From an uncultured Cytophagales bacterium (lineage in GTDB: Bacteria; Bacteroidota; Bacteroidia; Cytophagales; Thermoflexibacteraceae), in NCBI GenBank assembly GCA_938039675.1, contig CALHUI010000021.1, forward strand, positions 1-40,452: a stretch of 40,452 bases of DNA, read 5' to 3'. The notes beneath the pieces were generated by a model. That model saw nothing but the letters and a program-made list of their open reading frames with translations. It was not told the DNA's origin and made no database searches. Position numbers and translations under genes: made by a program. Shown here piece after piece: positions 26,043 through 34,742 of the stretch (positions are counted from its first letter, which is position 1; every line of letters starts with the position of its first letter).

Positions 26043-26660
26043 TTAAGCTAAGACACTTACCAACACCATTGCTACCAAATTACCTACTGCCAGACCCAGC
26101 AACGGACGTGGCGAAGGTTGCAGAAAAACTATGGTTGTGCGAGTATCTAACCTTTGCGCTGCCAAACGGCTAATCATGGTTAAGTTTGCTTCGGTAATTT
26201 CCCGGTTTTGAATGGTATCCCTCAAAATTTCATTCAGTGGCAAATGGCGTATAAGCGTGCGCATCACCCAGCGGACGGGAGCGGGCATCCCTGATAACCA
26301 TTGGCGGCTTTGCAACAAGCCTTGTTGCAGTTTCGGATTGTCCAAAGTTTTGGCTTGTGCGGTTGCCGTGAGTTGATAAATCAAATATTCAAAAAGTGCT
26401 ATTTTGTGTTTGGTAGCCAAGTCGTAAATGCCCTGCCGCAAACCGTAGGTTTTGCCCAACAGCAACCAAGCTACGGGAAAACCCAACAGAAACACAATGA
26501 CCACAAGGGCAACTTTTGCAAAAGTCCATCCTGAAAGTGCAATGAACAAAACGACGGCAAACAGCCAATTGACAGCAGCACCGCCCGCAGCTATGAGCAG
26601 CACACGTTGCACAACGGCAAAACAGGCATTGACAATGAGGCGGAAGGCGGCTTTCAGCAT
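26043..26660 (-). CDS. Membrane protein of unknown function
   Basis: A 205-residue protein that I do not assign to a family. Two adjacent hydrophobic helices occupy about residues 27-75 (NWLFAVVLFIALSGWTF and KVALVVIVFLLGFPVAWLLLG). A cytosolic helical part follows (about 80-180), then a short hydrophobic C terminus (GLAVGNLVAMVLVSVLA) that may be a third membrane segment. The ATG at 26660 lies 4 bases after the Uma2-like gene's stop, so the two are probably cotranscribed and translationally linked. A TTG five codons upstream would overlap that gene. Function and any link to the nuclease-like neighbour are unknown. Confidence 0.72.
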   Translation of the reverse strand: MLKAAFRLIVNACFAVVQRVLLIAAGGAAVNWLFAVVLFIALSGWTFAKVALVVIVFLLGFPVAWLLLGKTYGLRQGIYDLATKHKIALFEYLIYQLTATAQAKTLDNPKLQQGLLQSRQWLSGMPAPVRWVMRTLIRHLPLNEILRDTIQNREITEANLTMISRLAAQRLDTRTTIVFLQPSPRPLLGLAVGNLVAMVLVSVLA

Positions 26661-26664
26661 GTAC

Positions 26665-27273
26665 TTATTCGGCAAAAATTTCGGCTAAGTCTATCTGTAA
26701 ATCGGGGAAGATGTGTGCGTTAAAAATTTCATCTTCGGCAAAAGCGGCTTTCAGCACAAATTTTTCTTCTTCGTTCAAAACGAACTGAAACAAACTTTGT
26801 TCCGACGGATAGACTACCCAATATTCGCGCACGCCGTTTTCTTCGTAGAGGGCATACTTGGTTTTGATTTCTTTTTTAGAATTGCCCGGCGAAAGGATTT
26901 CCACAATCAAATCGGGTGCGCCGATGCAGCCGCGTTCGTCAATTTTGGACTTATCGCATATGACCGAAATATCGGGCTGCACGACTGTGTAAACCTCCTC
27001 GTTGGCTCGGCTTGTTTTCTTTTTATCCAATAAACGAACGTCAAACGGGGCAGGATATACCTTGCAGTATCCGGCTCTTTGAACTTCATATAATAGCCGC
27101 GAACTGAGTTTTAAAGCTATTTGTTGATGCTTCGCACTCGGTGCGGGCGACATTTTAAAGATTTTTCCTTTAATGAGTTCTATGCGTTCCTCAAATTGCC
27201 AGCGCAAATAGTCGGCATAGGTGTAAATGCCGTTGGGGTCTAATTGGGATAGGTCGGTGATGAGTTGTTCCAT
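26665..27273 (-). CDS. Uma2 family PD-(D/E)XK nuclease-like protein
   Basis: A 202-residue cytosolic protein of the Uma2/DUF820 family, which has a restriction-endonuclease-like fold and is much expanded in some Cytophagales and cyanobacteria. Visible family blocks: YADYLRWQFEERIELIKGKIFKMSPAPSAKHQ, VVQPDISVICD (Asp101) and GAPDLIVEILSPGN (Glu125), then a Lys-containing helix KKEIKTKYALYEENGVREYWVVYP. The catalytic-type Asp/Glu/Lys set is kept. True nuclease activity is unproven for most members. It is followed 4 bases later by a small membrane protein gene. Start: ATG at 27273. Confidence 0.9.
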   Translation of the reverse strand: MEQLITDLSQLDPNGIYTYADYLRWQFEERIELIKGKIFKMSPAPSAKHQQIALKLSSRLLYEVQRAGYCKVYPAPFDVRLLDKKKTSRANEEVYTVVQPDISVICDKSKIDERGCIGAPDLIVEILSPGNSKKEIKTKYALYEENGVREYWVVYPSEQSLFQFVLNEEEKFVLKAAFAEDEIFNAHIFPDLQIDLAEIFAE

Positions 27274-27347
27274 AATGAGTGTAAGCCTATTAAACAGGCA
27301 TGTTGTAAGGATAGGTTATATTGTAAAAATACGCAAAAAAACACAAC

Positions 27348-30300
27348 TTACCTTAAGGCAGGCTCTAAACGCTGCAAGTACTTGATTGCCTGATGGATAG
27401 CTCCTAACTTCTCAGCTAATGAGCCGATGAGTTGCTGCGTTTTCTCGGGCAATTCGTCGCCTGATACGATGGTGCGAAAGGTGCTGATTTCCAATAGTTT
27501 GGCGGCAATATCGGTTGTTTCGCCGATTTCTTCGTAGCGTTCCAGCAGTGCCGACCAATCCTGAATGCAATGTTGCAAAACGTGCAGCAAGTTGCTTGCC
27601 GATGCTATTTCGGGCAGCAAGGCGCGGGCTTCGGCTATTGCCCGTGAACCCGAAACGGCGGTTTGTACTGCCAAATCGGTAGTGTGTTGCAAGGCATTAA
27701 TGCGGGCTTTTTGCTCGGCAAGCATTGCCTCAAAGCGCATGATTACATCGCACGTATGACGTACTTGTTCTTTTTCGGCGGTAATGGCATCGGCTAATGC
27801 CTTGCGCAACTCTATCAGCAGGGTGATGTTTTCCACATCGGCAGTGGTATATTCGCCTGTCCGCGTGTGCCTGTGGCGGAAGGTTTGCCCGTTTTCAGTT
27901 TCCCAAAAATCATCGTCGTGCAGGCGTTGGATGCGTTGCCCTTCGCGCAGTTGCAAAAAGTCGGCGGCGGCAGACCAAAGAAGTGCGCGCCCTTCCTTGT
28001 CGGTCAGAACGGTCGCCTGCCGTGTGAGGTTGAGCAGGGCGCGGGTGTGCCGATAGTGGCGGGCTAATTTTTCAGCCTGCATTTTTGCCCCCGTGCACTC
28101 GTGCAGGGTGATAAGCACTCCGCCGATTGCCTCGTGGCGCACCAGATTGAGCAGTGTCCACTCGCCCCAGCATTTTTTGCCTTTGGCGTTGATAAATGAA
28201 AATGCCGCGCACAAGGTTTGTCCGGGCTGCAAAATCACCTCTTCCAGCAATGCCTGTGGGCTTGTATCCGACTCATTGTCAGAGAGTTGCAACAGGCTGA
28301 TTTTTTCTTCTTTGCTAAATTCCAAAACTCGGCGAAACGCCTCGTTTGCCCAGCGAATTTCGCCTTCGGGGGCGCACAGGGCAATGGCTGCCGCTGCCTG
28401 CAAGGCTATGCCCGAAAATTTATCCGATTGCAACTGCAAGCGTTCTACCTGTTCGCGGCTGCGGGTTACATCGTGCAGGTAGATAACGGTGTGTGCGCCT
28501 GCGGCATTTATGGGCAGTTTGACGACCTGCGTTTCCATGCGCTGTGTTTGCTGCAAAGCCTGATTACGCCAGCGAATTTCAGCCGTGCCGCCTTTGTAGA
28601 GCAACTGCGCCGCTATTTCGGGCGGTTGTGCCAATGCTTCTATCGGCAGGTGATTGTTGCCTGCCAGTGCCTTCATGGCAGGGTTGGCATACAGGAAGTT
28701 TTGTTTGGCATCCGTTGCCGCAACGGGGTCGGCGAGGCTGTCCAAAACGGCGGTGAGCAGTGCTATTCGAGCCTGTTGGCTGCGCTGCTGCTCGTTGGCT
28801 TGGGTAGCATCGCGGATGGTGATAATCATGCCGCCGCCTACGGATTCGTCGTTGGCATTTTGCAGCGCAAACTCGCCTTCGCGCCACTCGTTTTCCCGAT
28901 TGCGGAAACGCGCCGTAAAAGTGCGGATGCTGTCCAAAGCGGCTACACCGGTGTAGTATTTCTGTTGCACTTCCGCCAAATCTTCGGGATGGATGAGCGA
29001 AAACAGGTTTTGCCCTTTTTGCAAATCCGTGAAGGTTTCTAGCATGAGCGAAAGCTCTTTTACATAGCCCGAAACATCCGCCAAAGCGGAAAGGGCAGGC
29101 AGCCGCGTTACCCATGCGCGCAATTGCCGCTCGTGCAGTGCGGCTTGCGAAACATCGGGGTTGAGTTTGGCAAAGCGCAGGTGCGCCACCAAAACGCCCA
29201 ACAAGCGATTGTCAGCCTTTACGGCGCGGTATCGCTTATAACAGCGGTAAAGATTACCTTGTTTGTCTTGTTCTAAGGTTTCTTCGGCAAATTGTCCGTT
29301 TTTGAGCATCTGCCCCAAAATGGCCAGCGTATCGCGCCCGTTGGGGTTAGGAAACAGGGCTTCAAAGCGCGAACCTTCCATTTGTCGGGGATGTTCCTGC
29401 CCGTATCGGCGGGCAAAGTGGCTGTTGCAGGATTTGAGTTTCAAATGCCGATGCAGCAAACGCACTTGCTCGTCGGGTTCGTAGAATAGGTCTATCGGCT
29501 CTTGAGCAGCGTAGTATGCCAAGCCGCCCGGTGCACCTTCGTAAACAAGCCCGTATTCGTTTTGCAACAGCGCGTACTCGTTTTTCCGTGCGTTCAACTC
29601 GGTGCGGATGTTACCGATGAGTTGTTGTAACTGCTGAATGGTTGCTTCTTTTTGCCGCAACTGCTCTTCAAGGATAGCTATTTGCACTGCCTGCTCGCCG
29701 ATTTTTACGGCGTTTTCGCGGGCTTGTTTTTGGGCAAAGTGTCGTTCTAATATGCCCCGCACCAATTGCAAATGTGCATCGGCAAGCGATTGGTTGGTAA
29801 TTTTTTCCAACAGAAAAAAGCCCTTTTCGCCCGAAGGCAGTTGCCAAGCAAGCAGTTTGCCCTCGTCAATTTGATGCGGCAGCACAAAGGTTGCCTGAAA
29901 ATTTTGCATCGGTTCAGGGAAGGTCTCGGCGGGGCTGTGCCAAGCAAAGCCCCGCGGTTGTTTTTCCAGCCACTGCCACAGGGTTTGAGACGCAGTTACA
30001 GACGGTTTGTCGTAGCTTCTTGCCGTAGTTCCGCCCAACAATTGCAGCGTATCGGCTTGCAACAGCCATATTTCAAAGGTGCTTACATATTGATTTGCCA
30101 CCAAAACTGCTGTCAGTTTTTGCAGCTGCTGCATCAAAGTATCGCCACCCGAAGCCGCTGTTTTAGCGGCATCTAACAGCTCACGGACTTGTTTTTTGAG
30201 GGCTTGCTGCCCCTCCTCTAATTGGGTGATTTGCTCTTGCCATGCCTGCGCCGCCGCAAGGCTGCGGTTTTGCCAATCTGTTTGTTGCGTTTGAATGCTG

Positions 30301-30500
30301 TTGTTAATCGTCTGAAACTGCCGCCATAGCATAATTGTAATCGCCAAAGCACCTGCAAGTGCTGCCAACGGTATTGTCCATGCAGGCAACATTGGCTCGC
30401 CCAACAGCCACAACAGGCAGATAATCAGGGCAAAAGAAAAAGCAAGTGCAACAACTGCCAAAGGTGAAAAGGATGGCGGGGTCGGGTTGGGTTGATTCAT
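27348..30500 (-). CDS. Membrane-bound multi-PAS sensor without kinase domain
   Basis: A 1050-residue protein. Two membrane helices (about 13-33 and 38-59) are followed by a coiled coil (62-120), a GAF-like region (about 135-265), a second coiled coil (275-335) and four or five PAS-like units (about 340 to 930). PAS units are recognised by recurring endings: GGGMIITIRDATQ, AHTVIYLHDVTRSREQ, IGGVLITLHECTGAK, and inner YANPAM and WANEAF motifs. The last 120 residues are helical and carry no histidine kinase H-box, ATPase, GGDEF, EAL, PP2C or receptor-methylation signature. Output is therefore unknown; it may act by protein contact. The ATG at 30500 is chosen over a GTG 16 codons upstream because it gives a tidy N terminus before the first helix. 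It is divergent from the cbb3 oxidase operon. Confidence 0.82.
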   Translation of the reverse strand: MNQPNPTPPSFSPLAVVALAFSFALIICLLWLLGEPMLPAWTIPLAALAGALAITIMLWRQFQTINNSIQTQQTDWQNRSLAAAQAWQEQITQLEEGQQALKKQVRELLDAAKTAASGGDTLMQQLQKLTAVLVANQYVSTFEIWLLQADTLQLLGGTTARSYDKPSVTASQTLWQWLEKQPRGFAWHSPAETFPEPMQNFQATFVLPHQIDEGKLLAWQLPSGEKGFFLLEKITNQSLADAHLQLVRGILERHFAQKQARENAVKIGEQAVQIAILEEQLRQKEATIQQLQQLIGNIRTELNARKNEYALLQNEYGLVYEGAPGGLAYYAAQEPIDLFYEPDEQVRLLHRHLKLKSCNSHFARRYGQEHPRQMEGSRFEALFPNPNGRDTLAILGQMLKNGQFAEETLEQDKQGNLYRCYKRYRAVKADNRLLGVLVAHLRFAKLNPDVSQAALHERQLRAWVTRLPALSALADVSGYVKELSLMLETFTDLQKGQNLFSLIHPEDLAEVQQKYYTGVAALDSIRTFTARFRNRENEWREGEFALQNANDESVGGGMIITIRDATQANEQQRSQQARIALLTAVLDSLADPVAATDAKQNFLYANPAMKALAGNNHLPIEALAQPPEIAAQLLYKGGTAEIRWRNQALQQTQRMETQVVKLPINAAGAHTVIYLHDVTRSREQVERLQLQSDKFSGIALQAAAAIALCAPEGEIRWANEAFRRVLEFSKEEKISLLQLSDNESDTSPQALLEEVILQPGQTLCAAFSFINAKGKKCWGEWTLLNLVRHEAIGGVLITLHECTGAKMQAEKLARHYRHTRALLNLTRQATVLTDKEGRALLWSAAADFLQLREGQRIQRLHDDDFWETENGQTFRHRHTRTGEYTTADVENITLLIELRKALADAITAEKEQVRHTCDVIMRFEAMLAEQKARINALQHTTDLAVQTAVSGSRAIAEARALLPEIASASNLLHVLQHCIQDWSALLERYEEIGETTDIAAKLLEISTFRTIVSGDELPEKTQQLIGSLAEKLGAIHQAIKYLQRLEPALR

Positions 30501-30649
30501 GGTTGTTGGCGAAGAATATCTCGGAACATAGATTTTTGCAGATAACACGAATAAATGCTGATTGAGATGTTAGGGAAACATCGGCTAACAATCCGCGTTC
30601 TTCACGTTCACCAAATTAAAAAAGCTAATGATAGCAAAAAAATCCGCAA

Positions 30650-30666
30650 TTGATGACGTACATCAT
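30650..30666 (+). promoter_or_regulatory. Palindromic site upstream of the cbb3 operon
   Basis: TGATG (30651-30655) and CATCA (30661-30665) form a perfect inverted repeat around ACGTA, 55 bases before the ccoS start. The outline TTGAT...ATCA resembles a CRP/FNR-type operator, and such regulators commonly control cbb3 genes. The assignment is inferred from outline and position only. Confidence 0.35.
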
Positions 30667-30720
30667 CTTTTTTGCCCGTTGCGTTCTGTTGTTTTGAAGA
30701 AAATTTAAAGCCGGATTTTT

Positions 30721-30891
30721 ATGAGCGTCATTTTTCTACTTATTGGAATCAGTATTACGGTGGCTCTGATTTTCTTAGGCGTATTCATTTGGTCGGTTCG
30801 CAGCGGGCAATACGATGACAGCTACACGCCCAGCGTGCGGATGCTTTTTGATGATGAACTGAAAAAACAATCAACCACTGAAATAAAGTAA
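30721..30891 (+). CDS. ccoS: cbb3 oxidase maturation protein CcoS
   Basis: CcoS is a small membrane protein needed to insert haem and copper into cbb3 oxidase in other bacteria. The 56-residue product has one N-terminal helix (VIFLLIGISITVALIFLGVF) and the family pattern FIWSVRSGQYDD followed by PSVRMLFDDE. Length and motif are typical. It opens the operon 23 bases before ccoNO. The usual upstream partner, the copper ATPase ccoI, is not present: a divergent PAS sensor occupies that place. Confidence 0.92.
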   Translation: MSVIFLLIGISITVALIFLGVFIWSVRSGQYDDSYTPSVRMLFDDELKKQSTTEIK

Positions 30892-30914
30892 TCAACCAAC
30901 AATTTGCTACCATT

Positions 30915-33083
30915 ATGATAACTCCGCAAACACTCACCCAAGAGGAAAAGAAAGTCCCCGCCGGGGCAATGCTGGAGCAATTCAGTTATGATAATGCAAT
31001 TGTGCGCAATTTTGCCTATGCCTCCATCATCTTCGGTATTGTGGGGATGACCGTAGGCTTGTGGATTGCCCTGCAATTGGTTTATCCTGAACTGAATTTC
31101 GGCATCCAATACACCACATTTGGTCGGTTGCGTCCGTTACATACCAACGCTGTTATTTTTGCTTTTGTAGGCAATGCCATTTTTGCGGGCGTTTACTATT
31201 CCATCCAACGCCTTTGTAAAGCGCGTATGTATAGCGATTTGCTAAGTAAGATTCATTTCTGGGGCTGGCAACTGATTATCTTAGCCGCTGCCATTACACT
31301 GCCGTTAGGTATTACAACATCTAAAGAGTATGCTGAGTTAGAATGGCCGATTGATATTGCCATTGCCGTTGTATGGGTGGTTTTTGGTATTAATATGATT
31401 GGTACAATGATTAAACGCCGCGAAGAGCATATCTACGTAGCGATGTGGTTCTACATTGCCACTTTCGTAACGGTTGCGGTGTTGCACATTGTCAATTCTT
31501 TTGAGTTGCCTGTTTCGTTTTTGAAAAGCTACTCACTCTTTGCAGGTGTACAAGATGCGTTGGTACAATGGTGGTACGGACATAATGCGGTGGCATTCTT
31601 CCTTACCACGCCCTATTTGGGTTTGATGTACTACTTCTTGCCTAAGGCAGCACAGCGTCCGGTATATTCTTACCGCTTGTCCATCGTTCACTTTTGGTCA
31701 TTAATATTTATTTACATTTGGGCAGGCCCGCACCATCTGTTGTACTCAGCTATGCCCGACTGGGCGCAATCGTTAGGAACAGTCTTCTCCGTAATGCTGA
31801 TTGCTCCTTCATGGGGCGGTATGGTGAACGGCTTGCTTACCCTGCGCGGCGCATGGGACAAGGTGCGTGAAGACGTTATCCTGAAATTCTTCGTAGTAGC
31901 ACTCACTGGTTACGGCATGGCAACTTTTGAGGGCCCGATGCTTTCACTGAAAAACGTAAACGCCATCGGACACTTCACCGATTGGATTGTCGGACACGTA
32001 CACGTAGGTGCACTGGCATGGAACGGATTTTTGAGCTTTGCTATGTTCTACTGGCTGTTCCCGCGCATGTTCCGCACCCAATTGTACTCTTGGAAATTGG
32101 CTAACGCACATTTCTGGATTGGCACGCTGGGTATCTTATTCTATGCCATCCCGATGTATTGGTCAGGCTTTACACAAGGTTTGATGTGGAAGCAATTTAA
32201 TGCAGAAGGCATGTTGCAATATCCGAACTTTATTGAAACCGTTAATGCCGTTATTCCGATGTACGCCATGCGTGCGATAGGTGGTCTGTTGTATCTGACG
32301 GGCGTGCTGATGATGACATTCAACTTGGTGATGACTGCCGTAGGCGGCAAATTTCTGGCAGATGAGCCTGCACAAGCCTATGCACGCGGCGTATTGCATA
32401 CCAACCATGCAGGCGACTTCTGGCATCGCCGATTAGAGCGTCGTCCCGTACAAATGGCTTTCTGGGCTACCATTGCTATCCTTATTGGCAGCATAGTTGA
32501 ATTAGTACCGACATGGTTAGTTAAATCGAACGTACCGACACTGGCGAGTGTAATGCCTTATACACCATTGGAATTGCAAGGCAGAGACCTTTACATCCGC
32601 GAGGGTTGCATAGGTTGCCATTCTCAGATGATTCGTCCGTTCCGTTCAGAAACCGAGCGTTATGGCGAGTACTCTAAAGCGGGAGAGTATGTGTATGAGC
32701 ATCCATTCTTATGGGGTTCTAAACGAACCGGCCCGGACTTGCTCCGCGTAGGCGGCAAATATCCCGACTCATGGCACTACCACCACATGTTAGACCCAAC
32801 AACTATGAGCCCAGGCTCTATCATGCCACCTTACCCATGGTTGTTTGAGCAATCGCTTAATACAGAAAATACAGGCAACAAAATTAAAGCGATGCGTACA
32901 CTGGGTGTACCTTATGCCGAGGGCTACGAAGCTACTGCCAATGAAGACTTGAAAAAGCAAGCTGAGAAAATTGCGCATAATCTCAAAGAGGCCGGCATAG
33001 AGGTAAAACCTGACAAGGAAATTGTAGCATTGATTGCTTACTTGCAACGTTTAGGAACTGATATCAAGAAAAACAGTCAATAG
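30915..33083 (+). CDS. ccoNO: cbb3 cytochrome oxidase, fused subunits CcoN and CcoO
   Basis: Catalytic core of the high-affinity terminal oxidase that reduces oxygen to water at low oxygen. The 722 residues fuse CcoN (about 1-480) to CcoO (about 500-722). Haem b, haem b3 and CuB ligands are seen: His76 (RPLHTNAVIF), His223 (GHNAVAFFLT), His273/274 (GPHHLLYSA), and His361 and His363 (GHVHVGALAWNG); Tyr267 is in place for the cbb3 His-Tyr crosslink. CcoO has a membrane anchor (about 515-533) and one haem-c site CIGCH (565-569). Fusion of N and O is common in Bacteroidota. Start: ATG at 30915; ccoQ follows 2 bases after the stop. Confidence 0.96.
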   Translation: MITPQTLTQEEKKVPAGAMLEQFSYDNAIVRNFAYASIIFGIVGMTVGLWIALQLVYPELNFGIQYTTFGRLRPLHTNAVIFAFVGNAIFAGVYYSIQRLCKARMYSDLLSKIHFWGWQLIILAAAITLPLGITTSKEYAELEWPIDIAIAVVWVVFGINMIGTMIKRREEHIYVAMWFYIATFVTVAVLHIVNSFELPVSFLKSYSLFAGVQDALVQWWYGHNAVAFFLTTPYLGLMYYFLPKAAQRPVYSYRLSIVHFWSLIFIYIWAGPHHLLYSAMPDWAQSLGTVFSVMLIAPSWGGMVNGLLTLRGAWDKVREDVILKFFVVALTGYGMATFEGPMLSLKNVNAIGHFTDWIVGHVHVGALAWNGFLSFAMFYWLFPRMFRTQLYSWKLANAHFWIGTLGILFYAIPMYWSGFTQGLMWKQFNAEGMLQYPNFIETVNAVIPMYAMRAIGGLLYLTGVLMMTFNLVMTAVGGKFLADEPAQAYARGVLHTNHAGDFWHRRLERRPVQMAFWATIAILIGSIVELVPTWLVKSNVPTLASVMPYTPLELQGRDLYIREGCIGCHSQMIRPFRSETERYGEYSKAGEYVYEHPFLWGSKRTGPDLLRVGGKYPDSWHYHHMLDPTTMSPGSIMPPYPWLFEQSLNTENTGNKIKAMRTLGVPYAEGYEATANEDLKKQAEKIAHNLKEAGIEVKPDKEIVALIAYLQRLGTDIKKNSQ

Positions 33084-33085
33084 CC

Positions 33086-33259
33086 ATGATTCGCAACGTT
33101 TTAGAGTCTATTGATGGGGTAGATATTTACCCCATCATCTCTTTGACCATATTCTTTACGCTATTTACCGCCGCGCTTGTTTATGCGTTTCGCGCAAACA
33201 AGGATTCCATGCAAGCACTCTCCGAGCTGCCCCTCAAAGACAGCGACGAAGGCAACTGA
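33086..33259 (+). CDS. ccoQ: CcoQ-like small cbb3 oxidase subunit
   Basis: A 57-residue protein with one membrane helix (about 15-34, IYPIISLTIFFTLFTAALVYAF), a positively charged end to the helix and an acidic tail (LPLKDSDEGN). CcoQ subunits are short single-helix proteins that stabilise the oxidase and vary strongly in sequence, so the call rests on size, topology and position between ccoNO (2 bases upstream) and ccoP (36 bases downstream). Confidence 0.85.
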   Translation: MIRNVLESIDGVDIYPIISLTIFFTLFTAALVYAFRANKDSMQALSELPLKDSDEGN

Positions 33260-33295
33260 CAAACATCTTTTTCTCATAAGCCATTCTTTTCTTTT

Positions 33296-34501
33296 ATGCG
33301 AACTGAACGATTAAAATCATATACTAAAGCCGCCTTGGCGGGTATTCTGATTGCAGGATGCAGCCTCAGTGTGCAGGCACAGGATGACGCGGTAGTTGCC
33401 GAAGGCAAAAAACTATTCACCGAAAACTGCGTTACCTGCCACAAGTTGGGCGAAGACCTCATTGGTCCTAATTTAGTGGGTGTATTAGACCGCCGTAAGC
33501 CCGAATGGGTAAAATCTTTTATCAAAAACTCTACCCGCATGATTGAGCAAGGTGATGCGGATGCTAAAGCAGTTTTTGAAAAGTACAACAAAGTGTCCAT
33601 GACCGCTTTTGAAGGTACTATACCCGAAGCAGGTATCGAGGCGCTGGTAAGCTATCTGAAAGTAGCACAACCCGAAGCGCCGCCCGCTCCGGTTGTTACT
33701 GCAACCTCTACTCCCAGAAGTGCACCTGACGCAGCAGCATCTGCCGGTGTAAAACTGTCTGACAATGAGAAAATTATTATTACAACTTTTGCCGCTTTCA
33801 TTATGCTGATTGTTGCGGCGATAGTAGCCCTCATCAGCCAGTTAATCAGCCTGCAAAATGCCCTAGAGTCTAAACCCAAAGGCGAAGCAGCCGTTAAACG
33901 GCTTCCCGAACTGGGCAAAGGCATTCTCTCCGATATTCGCGGGTTGTTCAGTGGTATTGCCAATAACGAGGTAATGGCTGACCACAGCTACGACGGTATT
34001 CAGGAATTGGACAACGGTATGCCTCCGTGGTTGGCGTATTTCTTCTATGTTACCATCGGTTTTGGCATCGTGTACCTGCTTAACTACCACGTTTTCCGCC
34101 TGAACGACTTACAGGATGCCGAATATCAAGCCGAAGTAGCACAGGCAATACTTCGCTACGGCGACAATAAAGACCGTGTGAAAGTGCAAATCGTTCAGAT
34201 TTCGGACAAAGCACTGTTAGAAAATGGAAAGAAAATATTTAGCCAAAACTGTGTAGCCTGTCATGGCAAAGCACTGGAAGGCGGTGTAGGTCCTAACCTG
34301 ACCGATAAATTCTATCTGCACGGCGGACAATTGGCTGATATATTTCATGTCATCCGCGAAGGTGTACCTGCCAAAGGGATGATTTCGTGGAAGGGTAAAC
34401 TTTCCGATGAGGAAATTCTCCAAGTAGCCAGCTACATCAAAACAATGGAAGGTTCTAATCCGCCCAATGCCAAAGCGCCGCAAGGCACTGAAATGAAGTA
34501 G
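33296..34501 (+). CDS. ccoP: CcoP-type dihaem subunit with an N-terminal extra cytochrome c domain
   Basis: CcoP passes electrons to the oxidase core. The 401 residues are ordered as: signal sequence (1-28; IAGC at 19-22 could also be a lipobox); haem-c domain 1 with CVTCH (45-49) and Met102; a Pro/Ala linker (126-150); membrane helix 1 (158-181); a loop; the CcoP N-terminal motif DHSYDGIQELDNGMPPW with membrane helix 2 (245-264); and haem-c domain 2 with CVACH (319-323). Classical CcoP has both haem domains after the CcoP helix. Here one is placed in front, on its own membrane hairpin, and both domains are predicted periplasmic. Domain 1 resembles stand-alone Bacteroidota cytochrome c. A terminator follows the gene. 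Confidence 0.9.
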   Translation: MRTERLKSYTKAALAGILIAGCSLSVQAQDDAVVAEGKKLFTENCVTCHKLGEDLIGPNLVGVLDRRKPEWVKSFIKNSTRMIEQGDADAKAVFEKYNKVSMTAFEGTIPEAGIEALVSYLKVAQPEAPPAPVVTATSTPRSAPDAAASAGVKLSDNEKIIITTFAAFIMLIVAAIVALISQLISLQNALESKPKGEAAVKRLPELGKGILSDIRGLFSGIANNEVMADHSYDGIQELDNGMPPWLAYFFYVTIGFGIVYLLNYHVFRLNDLQDAEYQAEVAQAILRYGDNKDRVKVQIVQISDKALLENGKKIFSQNCVACHGKALEGGVGPNLTDKFYLHGGQLADIFHVIREGVPAKGMISWKGKLSDEEILQVASYIKTMEGSNPPNAKAPQGTEMK

Positions 34502-34531
34502 AAAATCTTTAAAGCTGATTCATATTTTGCG

Positions 34532-34563
34532 AAAGCCGCTCCGCATTGCAGAGCGGTTTTTTT
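34532..34563 (+). terminator. Terminator of the cbb3 operon
   Basis: Stem with core CCGCTC (34536-34541) / GAGCGG (34551-34556), extended outward by A-T pairs, 9-nt loop, ending in a run of Ts. It ends the operon after ccoP. Confidence 0.8.
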
Positions 34564-34717
34564 GTTTATCAAACCATTAACTGAACAGAGCACACTTTTG
34601 TTCAACCGCCACCAAGTCCGCCAAGTGTTATGCCAAGTATGTTTTCTTTGCGTATGCTGCGTTGAGCCTTTGCGAACGGTGCGGCTAAAAAAGTATGCTC
34701 TGATGTGATTACTTGCT

Positions 34718-34725
34718 TATCTTTG
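34718..34725 (+). promoter_or_regulatory. -7 box for the sugar symporter
   Basis: TATCTTTG matches TAnnTTTG, 17 bases before the ATG at 34743. A TTG start at 34713 would lie upstream of the transcript. Confidence 0.5.
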
Positions 34726-34742
34726 GCGAAAGCATATTGAAA

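Noticed and set aside
25982-26173. 63-codon plus frame after prfA with an exact TAGATTTG box at 26010-26017
   Set aside because: The box lies inside the frame rather than upstream, the frame overlaps the end of the minus-strand membrane protein gene, and no family is seen. A chance match to the -7 consensus.
28218-29042. 274-codon open frame on the plus strand
   Set aside because: Antisense to the PAS-repeat sensor, with a composition that only reflects the opposite strand.
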